DNA of 64,000 nucleotides from contig VXAI01000035.1 of the NCBI GenBank assembly GCA_013399305.1, positions 3,754,696 to 3,818,695 on the forward strand. The letters run 5' to 3'. The notes under the pieces are model-generated. The model saw only the letters and a list, made by a program, of their open reading frames with translations, was not told where the DNA came from and searched no databases. Origin of the DNA: Rostratula benghalensis (taxonomy: Eukaryota > Chordata > Aves > Charadriiformes > Rostratulidae). Each line of letters opens with the position of its first letter. Position 1 is the stretch's first letter. Shown here in pieces: positions 9,401 to 21,400 of the stretch. A program made the position numbers and the translations under genes.

Positions 9401-12400
9401 TCTTCTATGAGGACAGATAGTTAGAAATACTGTTGGATATTATTGAGGAGAAACAGGACATTATGGTTTGTGTGTATTGCAGCTCTGCTGCAAGAACCTA
9501 AATGATTTACCTCTGGAGCACAGACTCATCTTCAGAAAGTGTTTTATGCTGTTACCTTGAAAAGACTCTTTACATGATAGTAATCATGTCACCGTTTCCA
9601 TCAGCCCATTCAGGTAGGTATTTGGGTTAGTAGGTCACTGAAACAGATTGAGAGATGGTAGCTGTAGGAGCCTTTTTCAAATGCCATGACAACCAATACT
9701 AATTATAATATAGAAATTATTAATTATAGGTACTCCCAGAGGCTAGGAATGTGTTTTAATTGAAAAGTTATTTGGCACGTTGGAAATAATATGGCTAATA
9801 CTTCTTGGTAAGCAAAGATAATTTACAGTAAACACACTTGCTGAGTTCATATTTCTGTGTGGAAGGAGAGGATGAGGATTTGAGCGAGTTGCTACATGTC
9901 TGAAGAGGTCCTGAGAGGCTCCCATCTCAAGAATATTACACTGGTGCTGGAAAGTCTGAAAGGGTAGAATTTCCCCCTCTATTAAGCACTTCTGGTTCAG
10001 TCACAAGCTTAGTTTTCATGCATTTCCCCACTAGAAGCAAGAGTTAATGGCTTATTAAAGGCATATATTTGATATGATTTCATATATTTCTAGTCAGTGG
10101 ATAAATGTGTGCATTTGTGGGGCAGCCATTAGATGAGTCCTTTCTTTCAACTCCTGTAAGAACTAAAAAGCCTGGGGAAGTACCTAACATTTTGCTCGTC
10201 CCTCATCATTTGGATGAAAGAAAGTGACATGCTTACTGGCTGGATTCATACCTACTAATTACGCCCATTTTTAGAGTTGACTATAGAATGTGCAGTTGTA
10301 AAACCAAACTGCTCAAAGAGGAAGCCAAAGCCCTAATGCATGCATTACATGTTGTTTGGTCTATCAAAGCAGTCATCTACTGGTCCTCTACGTTCAACTG
10401 GTTGAGCAGGTCTTTGTTCTGCGTGAGTAGTTATGCTTTCAAAAGAGAATTCATTAAAGCTGAACTTCTTAAGAGATGTTTTGAAACTAGAACAGAGTAC
10501 GTTAGCCCTTGAGTTATTTTATATAGGTTTCGTATTTTACCTGTTGCAGGAAACAATTTGTGAAGACAAGAACTCTGAAACTGAGTCACTTTTTTTTTTT
10601 TTTTTAAAGGTCAGGTTGTTTTTGTGAGCAAATATCAAAGGTGCTGTATCAGCTCAGATCGAAGATCCAGCTGGCCTAATGTCTCAGCTGCAGCAGTGAC
10701 TGGTCCTTAGGAAAGAGCTGAAAGAAACAGAATTTGAATGGATTTGCCTCATCCTAATCACTTTAGCACTTTAGGAGCTTGATAATGGGGTTTGTTAGAA
10801 GACTTTGGGAAAAAAAACCAACCAACTGTGTCAGCTTTGAGTTAGTCTTGTGTTCTTCAGGGCCATCTGAGTAGTTTTGTGATATGTGAGTTTGCTCTAT
10901 AGAAGCTGTTTTCACTTTTCCTTAGTATGTCATATATATTATTAATGTATAAACTCATTTTGTTCTATATGCTATATTGGAATTTCTGCTATTTTTTATG
11001 GTAGAGAAGTCAAATTTGTCTGAAGTGTAAAAGTCTTAGGGCCTTCTGGTTTGCACCCCAATGAAATTCACCAAAAAGCTAATGTCAGCGCTGTGGGAAT
11101 GTGAGGTTTAAAGATTTAAAGAGTAGTATGTGTTTAAAAAACAAACAAACAAAAAAACCCCCGCAAACCAAACCAAAAAATCCCAACACCTACACCCCCA
11201 AACAAATAAAAAACCCCTCAACCCCCAAAACTGCAAACAAACAAAGAAACATTTCCTATTTATGTTCCTTTAAAATTTTGGGAACTATCATTTGTTCCTG
11301 GTGACTTGTTTTTTGTTTCTGCTGACACTTCAGGATGAGAGAGCTCTCTGAAAAGAGCAGCTTGGTTGTAGGATGGTCCCTAAGTTCCTCTGAATAGTGA
11401 ATATGAAGGCACAGAATTAATTTAGCTTTTATGATGTGCCCTTACCTTATATGAATACTTCTTTAGTAGCTTCTTCCTTTGGTTCCACTGACCCTCTGGC
11501 AGGCTTCCTTGTCCTGATGCTTTTAAAAGCTTATATAATTTTTATGTCTTCAGAGAAATGGTGGTATGGGTTTGTTTGGGGGTGTTTTTTTTTTTTTTTT
11601 AATTTTTAGCTTTTTATTTTTCAGTCTTTCTTAACCTGCATTATGGTATGACTTGTGCTGTGATTTGAGTGCTCTTCTGTTTCCCTATTTTGGGTTTCAT
11701 TTCCAGGTTTTGAAGAATATGTCCCTTCCTTATGGTCCTATTTTTTATCAAAAAAACCCACAAAAAAACCCCAGTGTCTGTGGAATGTTGAGTAAAATAT
11801 CTTTTTGCATAGATTAGTACTCGTCCTTTGCTTAATTAGAAAGTGGCTTTTATTTGTTCTTTAGTAGTTTTTAAGGTTCTACTCCTCTTGGGACAATAAG
11901 GAGAAAGGAAATGACTGCAAATACCCAGTAAGGAAACGTGTTTGTCTGACACCTGCAATTCTTACCTATTTTTCCATCAGTTTTTCCACTAATCTGATAA
12001 TGTGTAAGATACTGTAAGAGCGAAGTGACTGTGATTCATGAAATCTTAAGGTTTCACCTTCACTGAGATACAAGTATTAAGCTCAGAAACTAATCCTAAC
12101 TAAAGCTTTTTTCAGTTGTTGGCTAAAGGCTGTCTTCAGTCCTCAGGAAAGACAAACGGGTTTAGTAGTCCAGAGTACTCATTAATGGGTACTGACTTTT
12201 GGTTTAGTTTTTAATTCATTAATTCATTTATAATACAAATACTTTGTATGTAGTGCACGTGGCGTAAACGCTCCAGTGTTTACTACATGGGGCTTGAGAA
12301 ACTAGAGTTTGTGTCTTGGCTCAGCTCATGGACTTCCTAGGGATGTGTCTTCATGGTATTCTGGGGGCCGAATTTGCTCCAGTCTTGAGAGTGTTCAAAG

Positions 12401-15400
12401 TCTGCTGGATACCGTTTGGAAGTGGTTAGCGTGGTGCCAAGTTAGCTCGTTCTGCTAAGAAGTGGTTAGAGCTTCATGCTACCAGTTCAGACTTTGTACC
12501 CTGTGGGCTTTGTTCAGAAGGCTTGTAGTCATCTCAGGGCAAAGTTCACTCTTTCTCTCTTGTCTTTTTGGTAACTAACTGGTAGAAATGTCTTCTGTGA
12601 CCTTTAGAAATGGCTTTTTTTCCTTCCCCCCGCCTCCCCCCATTCTTCCTGTAGAAAGGGATTAATGCTCCCTTACTTGACTTTTTGCTTAAGGTGGTGC
12701 CCAAATTGAATGATGAAGTCTGTGAACAGTTGGAGGTCAGATTTCAAATGCATTGGGCAAAACTTTAGCCTTGTGGATCTGCCTAAACCTTTTCTAAATT
12801 GCTGATATTGGTAAGCGTGTTACATTGTTTAAGTGAACAGCTGGTGAATCTGCTTAAGTTTTACCATGTGGTCTTCTGAGTTATGTAAAAACAGAGAGGG
12901 GTTTTTATCTCTTCATTTAGATGCGTGCAGTAGGTGACCTTTCAGTTTGCGTCTTGGTCGATACGCCTGGATGTGTTTTTCGAATGTTTGCCTGAAACAG
13001 AAAGAAGTAAAAGTTAATTTAATAACCACGGCTGACTCATAATAAGAGCAGTCTCATTGCATCAATAGAGTTGTTGCAAGGTTAGAATGATAGGGGACAC
13101 CACAGAGGGGCGACTGTGTGGCTGGTGTTGCAGTCCATGGAGGTTGTCCTGAGGCTGGTGGGACTCTGGGGTGAGAAGAACCAAGGTACCAAAAAAAAAT
13201 ATCTCAGTTGTGAGTGTCTGAATGTGCTGAGTCTTTTGATGGTCTGGAGGGGAGTTATGGATCCTAAGCTAAAGCCTTTACTTGCTTAGCTGAGCGTGTT
13301 GGTTAGTTAAACCAAAGTTATTACCTGGTGTTGGGGAAGAAGTATTACTTTGAAGTCATTATCATTGCAACAGTGTATATGTGAATTTTCAAGAAAAAAT
13401 TCTCACTTGCCAGCATGTCATAAGTGAATTAGTGTCCTAAAGTTTTCTGAGTTTGAGTAGAATTCTAGCAGACACAATGTGGGGCTGCCCTTGGCTGCTT
13501 CATAGGCTTTTATCTTCAATTACTGAGCCTTTCTCCTCATAAGGAATGGGCAAAAGTGGCATACTGTGTTCCACTCTGCAAACAGGAAACTTGGGATTGG
13601 GTTGTTGAAAAATCCTACATCCAGAAACCTGATTTTTCTTGGGAATGCTTAGAAAAGGGAATTGTGGATTCTTCTAGCATAAGTAGTAGCAAAATAGAGG
13701 ACTGCATGGGTGTGCTGAGAGACTGAGGGGAGCTGTTCTTCACTGCTACTCAATACTGCTGAGATCACTGTTGTGTCCCGTGTTGGTCCTTCCATTGACC
13801 CAGTGGAGCAAGTCCAGCAGAGGTCTGCCTTGGTGGGGAGGAGGCTGGAGCGTGTTCTGTGAAAGGTGAGGTTGAGGGAGCCTGGAAGAGAAGGTTAAGA
13901 GGAGATCTCGTTGCTGGCTCATTTATACAGTGGGTGATAACAGAACACGTCAAATCAAATTTCTCTTGGAGTTGCACAGTCCAAGGATGAGAGGCAGTGG
14001 ACACAGGTTACAGCAAGGAGAATAGTAATTCAATATAAGGAATATTTTTTTCCCAGTGAAGGTGCTGAAGCACTGGAACAGGCTGCCTGGAGAGTCTGTA
14101 GACCCTCAGTCTTTGGAGATGTGCAAAACCTGATGGGAAGCTGAGGTCTGTCTGTGAACAGATCTGTTTGATTGTAATTGAAGAGGTGAATAAAACGGCA
14201 AACTAAATTTGGTTATATTGTATGCTAAGTGTGCAAGGAGATAAGTGATATCCTTTGCTATATCCAGTGCTATTAAGAACAGCTCTGAGGTGGTGTGCTT
14301 TTTTTGTTTTGTTTTTTGAGTGTGTTTTGTTTTATTAAATTGCTGTGCTGGAAAATTCATTCGCCCTTCGGAGCAGGTTAATGGCCTGTACTTCAAAAGC
14401 GTTTTCCATGCTCCTAGTCTCTCTTACCCTTTGAAGAGTAAGTCACCAAAGAGATAGTGAACTGATTTTGACAATTTGGCAGCGTTTTGATTTTTATTTA
14501 AAACCTCATATATCTTTATGGAATAGAGTTAGCTCTAGTTGCATTGCTGTCTCTAGTGATAAAAATTTATTGGGTACTTTTATGTGTAAGCATTTCCTTG
14601 CAGTTGTGGTGGATGGAGATGCATTAATGCTGGCTCCTTGAGGGTTTGTAGGAGATCCCAAAGGGTGCAAACTTTTTTTCCTTGGTGATCTCACCTCTTG
14701 AGTCTTGTGGTGCCTTAACGTAGTTGTTCCTTTGGGCATTGTAGTTGTGTACAAATACTAAAAAGATGGACTGAGCTACAGTTGCAACAAAATGCTGATG
14801 GCAGAAAACTCTTTTTTCATCCAACACAGGAGAGTCTGCATCATCTGTTTCAACGTCCGAGGACTAGGCATCGGATTGAATCACAGAAGCTTAGTCTTAT
14901 TCTGAGACAGATGGATGTGATACTAGCGAGAGAGGAAAAAGCCTGTAGTTGACAACTGCTGTGACTCTTCCCTGGAGATCAGTTGTCTGAGTTTGTTGCT
15001 GTTCTGGGTACTTGGAGCTACAGCTCTGGTTTGGGCCCTTCTGTTTAATGGACTGAGCATGGTACCTGTATTTGCATCTGCCTTAAATTACTGCAGGAGG
15101 CTGCAGCTGAGGATGTTAACTGCAGAGCCTGTGTGGAAATTAGTTAGGCAGAAAGCAAGATTCTTTTCTTGTTGATTTTATTTTTATTTTTTTTTCCCCA
15201 GCTGACTTTTACAAGAGAGAGTGGTGCACGGTGTAACTCACAGCCGTCTGACTGGCTGATTCTAATGGGCCTGAACCTGTTGTGCAAAATGCAGCCTAGT
15301 TTAGGTTAGCTTAGAGGTGCTCCCTGTTGGGAGAAAATACAGCTACTGTGGGTAGTCAAAGGAAAGACACAATTGCTCAACAAAAATGTAGAGAGAGGCA

Positions 15401-18400
15401 GACTTTTAAGTCCTCCATATCCAGCTTCTGGCTGTTGGGGTGAATGTGGTCTCTGGGATGCTTTCGGCTGCCACCTTTTGTCTCGGTGAGGAGGAGAGCG
15501 GTGCCGCAGGTGAGAGAGCTCCCGCCTGGCTGCCAAATACCATTTGCTCCCAGCTTCTGTGCAACAACTGCCACCCGCTCCCCGTGGAGGCCACAGTAGC
15601 CCGACTTCTGTCTGTGAGTCAGCACCAGCTGTTTGTTGCCTTTGCAGGAGGAACAGCCCAGCTCTCTGTGTTGGGAGCAGCAGTTGTCCCTTCCAGCTTC
15701 CCCGCGTAACAACTGCCTGGATCTCTGCGGCAGGTGCCGGAGGAGGGTTTTCCACAGCAGCTGCTGCCAGATGGGGAAGTCAGCTGCTTTCCCGTGATGT
15801 GGAGGGGGGCAGAAGCTGTTGAGGTAGGGGGGGGGTCACAGAGGGTCCCAAAACCCAGATCCAGCTGTTACGGCTGCCGGGGTCAGACCACCCTGCAAGG
15901 GATTTAGAAGAGGGAGTCTGTCATCCTGCATTACAGCTTTCTGGAAGCCTCAGATGCCTTGGAGTCTCTCTGCCCTCTGACTTTTCTCCTACTGAATTGT
16001 TTCTTTCCTGGATAATTTGCTTCTTTTATGTAATGGCGATTAAGGTTACTGTGCCAGTTACATAGGACCCCTAATGGGTTAGCTGTGAATCTTTCCAAGA
16101 GTAAGCTCTCCATCACTAAGGTGATAGCTAATGTGCAAAGCTACCCGAAAAAAAATTTGGAGAAGTGCTCTGAAATTTCATTATATGCAAATATAAGTCT
16201 GCCTGGTGGAAACACTTACCAGACCTGGAAAAGCAGGATGCTGATAAAGTTGTTTTAACATTCAATGCTTTTATGTTCAGAGACTGATTCTATGTATTCA
16301 GTTCCAAAGTTTTCTAATCTTCGCATTCGTTTTCCTCTTGTGTGGTCTGAAAAAAGGACAGAAGAGTCTGCACTGTCTCTTGAGCTGCTGTGAAGGGCAA
16401 AAATGCTATACTAGGTTCAGAGGAAATGCAGAGAGGAGGAGAAGGAACTTGTTCTACCTTTTCTTCCCCTTCATCCTTCAAAAAAAATTCTTTGGTTTCT
16501 TTTTGAGGTGTAAAAGGTTTACAAATCGGTGAGCCTTGAGGGTTTTACTTTGCTGTGGTGGTTTGTTTCTTTCAGTTTGATTTGGAGGGTGTGCTGGTTG
16601 TTGATTTAATCAAGAGTTAGTAACATTCTATCTAAAATATTTAATGCCTTTTTTAAGTAGGTCTCGTGAAAATTTTTTTCTCCTCAACTAGTATTGCTGT
16701 ACTTGGTTAGTAATGAAGATGTGTTTTTGTGTCTCTGGAGTTAATCTACTTTACTATATCTTGGATATTTTGAAGGGGTTTTCCCCCTTCTTTTTCTGTG
16801 CAAATTTAACGACTTTTTCCTATTCAGTTTGTTTGTTTGTTTGTTTATTGCTTGGGTAGAAAGAATGGCATAAAAATGGGCAAAAAAATCTTTGTCTTGT
16901 AAATAAGTAAACCCTGTGACTTTTAGTCTGCCTTCCTAAGTAAGGCATATAGCTGTATAGTGCTCAGGTGTTCCCCGGACTCATATCAATTAAATTCTTC
17001 CAAATTTGATGAACATACAGCCACGTACCGTGGAAAAAAAGTCCATCAAAAGAAGCCCTTATAAATATTCCTGCCATAAGAAAACCTTAAATCAGCCCTT
17101 GCAATTAGGGATGAGAGACAAACCCACAAGGAACCAGACTTTGTTAAGTTTGTTGCTCACAGAACCTGCTGGTTTCCTGTGTGTTTGCCCACAGAAATTG
17201 AAGGCAGGAGCAGGACAGGTTGTTCTGGGACTAATCTGCTGCTCCTTGGCACCACATCATACTTGCCAGTGAGGGACTACCTGTCTCCTGTGCTTAATTT
17301 CTTAGGGAAAATTGAAGACATGCAAAGAGGATGCTTTTTCTTGACTTTATTTTGCAGGATATGACACAGTTATAAGGGAGCTAACTTTTATTTATTTATT
17401 TTTTTTTGTCTCACTGATGCATTATGACTTAAGGTAGGGATTTGTATGTGGTGGTGTGTAGTGTCTGAATGTAGAATATTATTCTGAAAAATCTTAGCTT
17501 GCTGCAACTGTGATGTTAACAGGGCATTGAGGGAGATCTTAGAATGGCTGTTTTGTGGTAACATTGATCAGTAGTACTCATCTGTTCATTGTTGCCATTC
17601 AAAAGTGTTTGTTTTCTCTTTACTGACAACTAGCAAAACCAGCCCATCTGGAAAGTGAGATCTTAATTTGAGAACTCCCCAAAGTCAAATGATGGAATTT
17701 TCAAGAAAACTGCTTGTCTTGGGTATTAAGAATTCTGATGTTTTTGATTTTTTTTTTTTTTTTTTTTTTTTAGTTAGTGTATATACCTGTTACCGATTGG
17801 TAAGAGAGCAAGAGCGGAGTTCTATTTCAGATTGTAAATCCCCAACAAGATGATTTAGGAAGGATGAAGACATACAGGTGAATTAGTTGCTTAATTACTC
17901 TGCCTCCGCTATGATGAGGTAACTCCTTTCACTGTGCACGCTGGTAGAAGGGTAATCTACTTTTGTTTAGTTTATCTCAAAATAAAATTATACCAAACCA
18001 AGATGAACTGATTGGCAGTTAGTATGGGCCAAGGGTGTGCATGTGGACGGTTGAAATTCAGTTGAGCTGCAGAGGTGATATGGAAAATGGGGCAACTACA
18101 CCAATATTTGAGCTCTGAATTCTACGTGCCCTCTCCTGAACTTCATTTGCACAGCTCAGGGTTGAAAACACCACCATCACGTTGTTGGGCAGGTTCTGGT
18201 TGTAGGTTGGATCACAACCTGGGTCTTGGAATGGTCATGCAGAGTTTGCAGGGCTGAAAAACGAGAAACAGTAACTCTTGATTTCTGTAATGACTGGATT
18301 TTAAAGTGTATTAAAACCTACAGTTTCTAAGTAGTATTTTTTTACTACAATTAAGTGTATTATATTATATACTTAATTATAAAAGGAATCTCGGACTGTC

Positions 18401-21400
18401 ACTCCTGCAAAACTTTTTCTCAAAGTAAGACTATTTTGCAGCAGAGCTGTCAGCATCAATGGTGGATTTATGGCAGTATCAAGATCAAGCCCTGCACTCC
18501 TCAAGCTCACCTGGCATAAGTTTATAACCTTCCCATTTGCTAGGGAACGTGTTAAAGTGTTGTCTCATTTTCAATGAGAATAATGGAATAATGGAAGAAA
18601 AGGGAAAAGGACACTTCTGAAGAGTAAAGCTGCTTTGTTTTTAGATTTTTTCATTGCTCCAGATGCAAAGTGGGTGAAATTAAATATTAACACAGCATGC
18701 TGTGAGCAATGGAAGAAACTTAGTCTCCTTCCGGGAAGAATCGATCTGGCCATGAGAGAATTGTGGATCAATAGAGACTTCTGCCTAATGTCATCTTGTG
18801 GTCCTCATGGTCCTCCAGGCTGGTCAATCTCATGTAGCCATACTGCGTGTCATGCTTCATAAGTGTGGAATTCTTCAGTGATGAATTTGGGAAGAGAGAA
18901 TTGGCCTTGAACACCCTTGTGATTTCTTTTTCTACTTTTTATTTCTTGCATTTGTTGTTGTAAATTGGGAGAAAAGTTAGATGATTTGAAAATTTATGAC
19001 CAACTAGTTTTTTGTCTTGGGAGAAAGAAAGTGTCTCTTTCTGTGCCTGACCCCTTCTTTCTGTGCTCACCCACATCAAAACCAGGACTATGTATCTTTG
19101 GAATCAGGAAAACAGATCTGTTTGCTGCTGCTATCTAACTCTGTATTATTACTGTTAAAAGTTTGGATTTTTTAAAATGTAGGTCTATAAACTTTTTATA
19201 TAACTGTGTGGTTGAAGCAGAAGGAACGTGATTGTGTTTCGGGTCTTGTAAAATCTGAATTCATCTTGTGTACTTGAATAGAGAGCATAGCTTTGATTAG
19301 GATAAAAGATAAATTCCCGAAAACAACTTAACTGTTTCCATTTTTCCCCTCTGGTGAAATATATCTGATATCCGTCAATGTGAATGGTAGCAAATATGTG
19401 ACAGAATGAATAGCAGTCTCTGCCTGTGAATATTTGAAAAGGAACAGGTATCAAAAAAAGTGAGCAGGATGCTGGATCAAGGTTTTTGCTGACTAGAGGT
19501 GCTCTCTTGTGTTTGGAATTAAGATCAATTTACCATATCATTTTGAAGGCTGTTATCACTACTTTAAAAATGCCATTGTATTAGTTTTCTTGAGCTAGGT
19601 AAAGCCAGAGTATAGGGCTAAAACAACAAGCAAGCGTTTTATCTGAAAGGAAAGCATTGTAAATGTTTCACTAGATAGTCTTCATTTTAAGTAGTTTCAC
19701 AAGGGGTGCTCATCATCCTGGAGAAGAGAAGGCTCGAGGGAGACCTTAGATCAGCCTTCCAGTATCTGAAGGGAGCCTACAGGAGAGCTGGAGAGGGACT
19801 CTTTGTCAGTGTAGTGACAGGACAAGGGGTAACTGCCTTAAATTGGAAGAGGGAAGATCTACATTAGATACCAGAAATAAATTCTTTCCTGTGAGGGTGG
19901 TGAGGCACTGGAACAGGCTGCCCAAAGAAGCTATGGCTGTCCCATCCCTGGAGGTGTTCAAGGCCAGGCTGGATGGGGCTTCGAGCAGCCTGGTCTGGTG
20001 GGAGGTGTCGCTGCCCATGTCAGGGGGTTTGGAACTCGATGATCTTTAAGGTCCCTTCCAACTCTAACCATCCTATGATTTTGTGATTGGTATGTACAGT
20101 GGTAAGTTTACACATTGATCAAAAATTTGTACTTTCCACCTTTTCCTTTTACACTGCCCTGCGTAACACCCAGAGTGAGTAGGGGTATAAGATGATGGTA
20201 AGGGCAGTGGGCTTCATATATATGTTTCTGGCTTTAAACCAAATATTTCAGCCATCTCAAACATAATTTTAAATATTAAGTATCTGTGTGATCCCTTTTC
20301 AGGTAGGGTGAGTGTTTCATAATTTTGAACGTGGAATTCTCAAAACACCTTTATGAGACAGTACTGTTGTCCTCTTTTTACAAATAACTACTTGCCCTTG
20401 CTTCCCTAGGTGACTTGCTCAAGGTTACTCAAGATTCCTCTCATGGGATGGGGAATTATATCCAAATGTTTGATGTTTAAGACTTGAAATCTGATTTCTG
20501 GATCACCTTCTCCTAGCAGAAATGGAAAACCTATACTTCTCCTGTCATTCTGCTGAAATTAATTGTATTATGAGTATTAATACTCTGATTTTGATCAGTG
20601 CTTTTAATTCTGTTTACTGCTTCTTCTTTTTAGGCATGTACTGGTATTGAAAATATCGATGAAGCTATAACGTTGCTTGAACAAAATAACTGGGATTTAG
20701 TGGTAAGTGTTGTAAGAAAATGACTTCATAGATCAGCCCGTGTAACAGCGATGTGCTGTTTTGCTATCAGCCTTGTTTCAAATCTGTGTGTGTCTCTTGT
20801 GGCTGGGGCAAGCAAGTTGTGTGCAGAGTATTTCTGGTCTGTTAAAGCCTCCCTGCCAAGAGAACATGCTATTGGGTTGTGTATACTGGGGTATATACTC
20901 TGATTGTCTTTTGAGTGCCTTTTCAATTTGTTTCTTTAAGTCAATGTTTCATGTTGTGTTTAGTTTCCATTTTGGTTAAATATATATTATATTTTAAACT
21001 AGTGTTATTGAGGATAGCATTTTTTTCAAAAAAATCTTGTGTATCGACACAAGGTTTTTGAGGGTTTAGGTGTCTGTGGAAGAAATGGAAGGTAAAACAT
21101 CTTCTTCAGTCTTTAATATGCTTTTAGTTTACAAATAAGGTGGTTGCTTTTTTATTGTTAGTTGTAATGCAGAATTGAGTCAGAGGTTAAGGCCATGCCT
21201 TATTTAGATTTGATGTTGTCCGCAGTTAAACAAAAAAAGCCAACAAACTTGTCCTAAAAAGTCCTGTCAGCTAGTTTGTAATGAGGTTGAATGTGCAGAC
21301 AAACAGGAGGAAACCAATAAAACAAGCAATAAAGTCTTAGGTATTTTAAGACGCTGCATAGGGTTATCAGGATAAATAAAGACACCATTAATCCATTTTC

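Larger units (their letters stand above)
3496..20633 (+). other. FAF1 intron 1 (17,138 bp)
   Basis: It begins GTAAAT after exon 1 and ends TTTTTAG before exon 2. Apart from the repeats and GC-rich block listed separately, it is unique AT-rich sequence with many T-runs on the + strand and no recognised gene. Small GC patches occur near 7070-7200. A 13-bp direct repeat lies at 8131-8143 and 8153-8165. Confidence 0.9.

Noticed and set aside
21027..21060. microRNA precursor
   Set aside because: The hairpin is about 34 nt with a 7-bp core stem, too short for a pre-miRNA.
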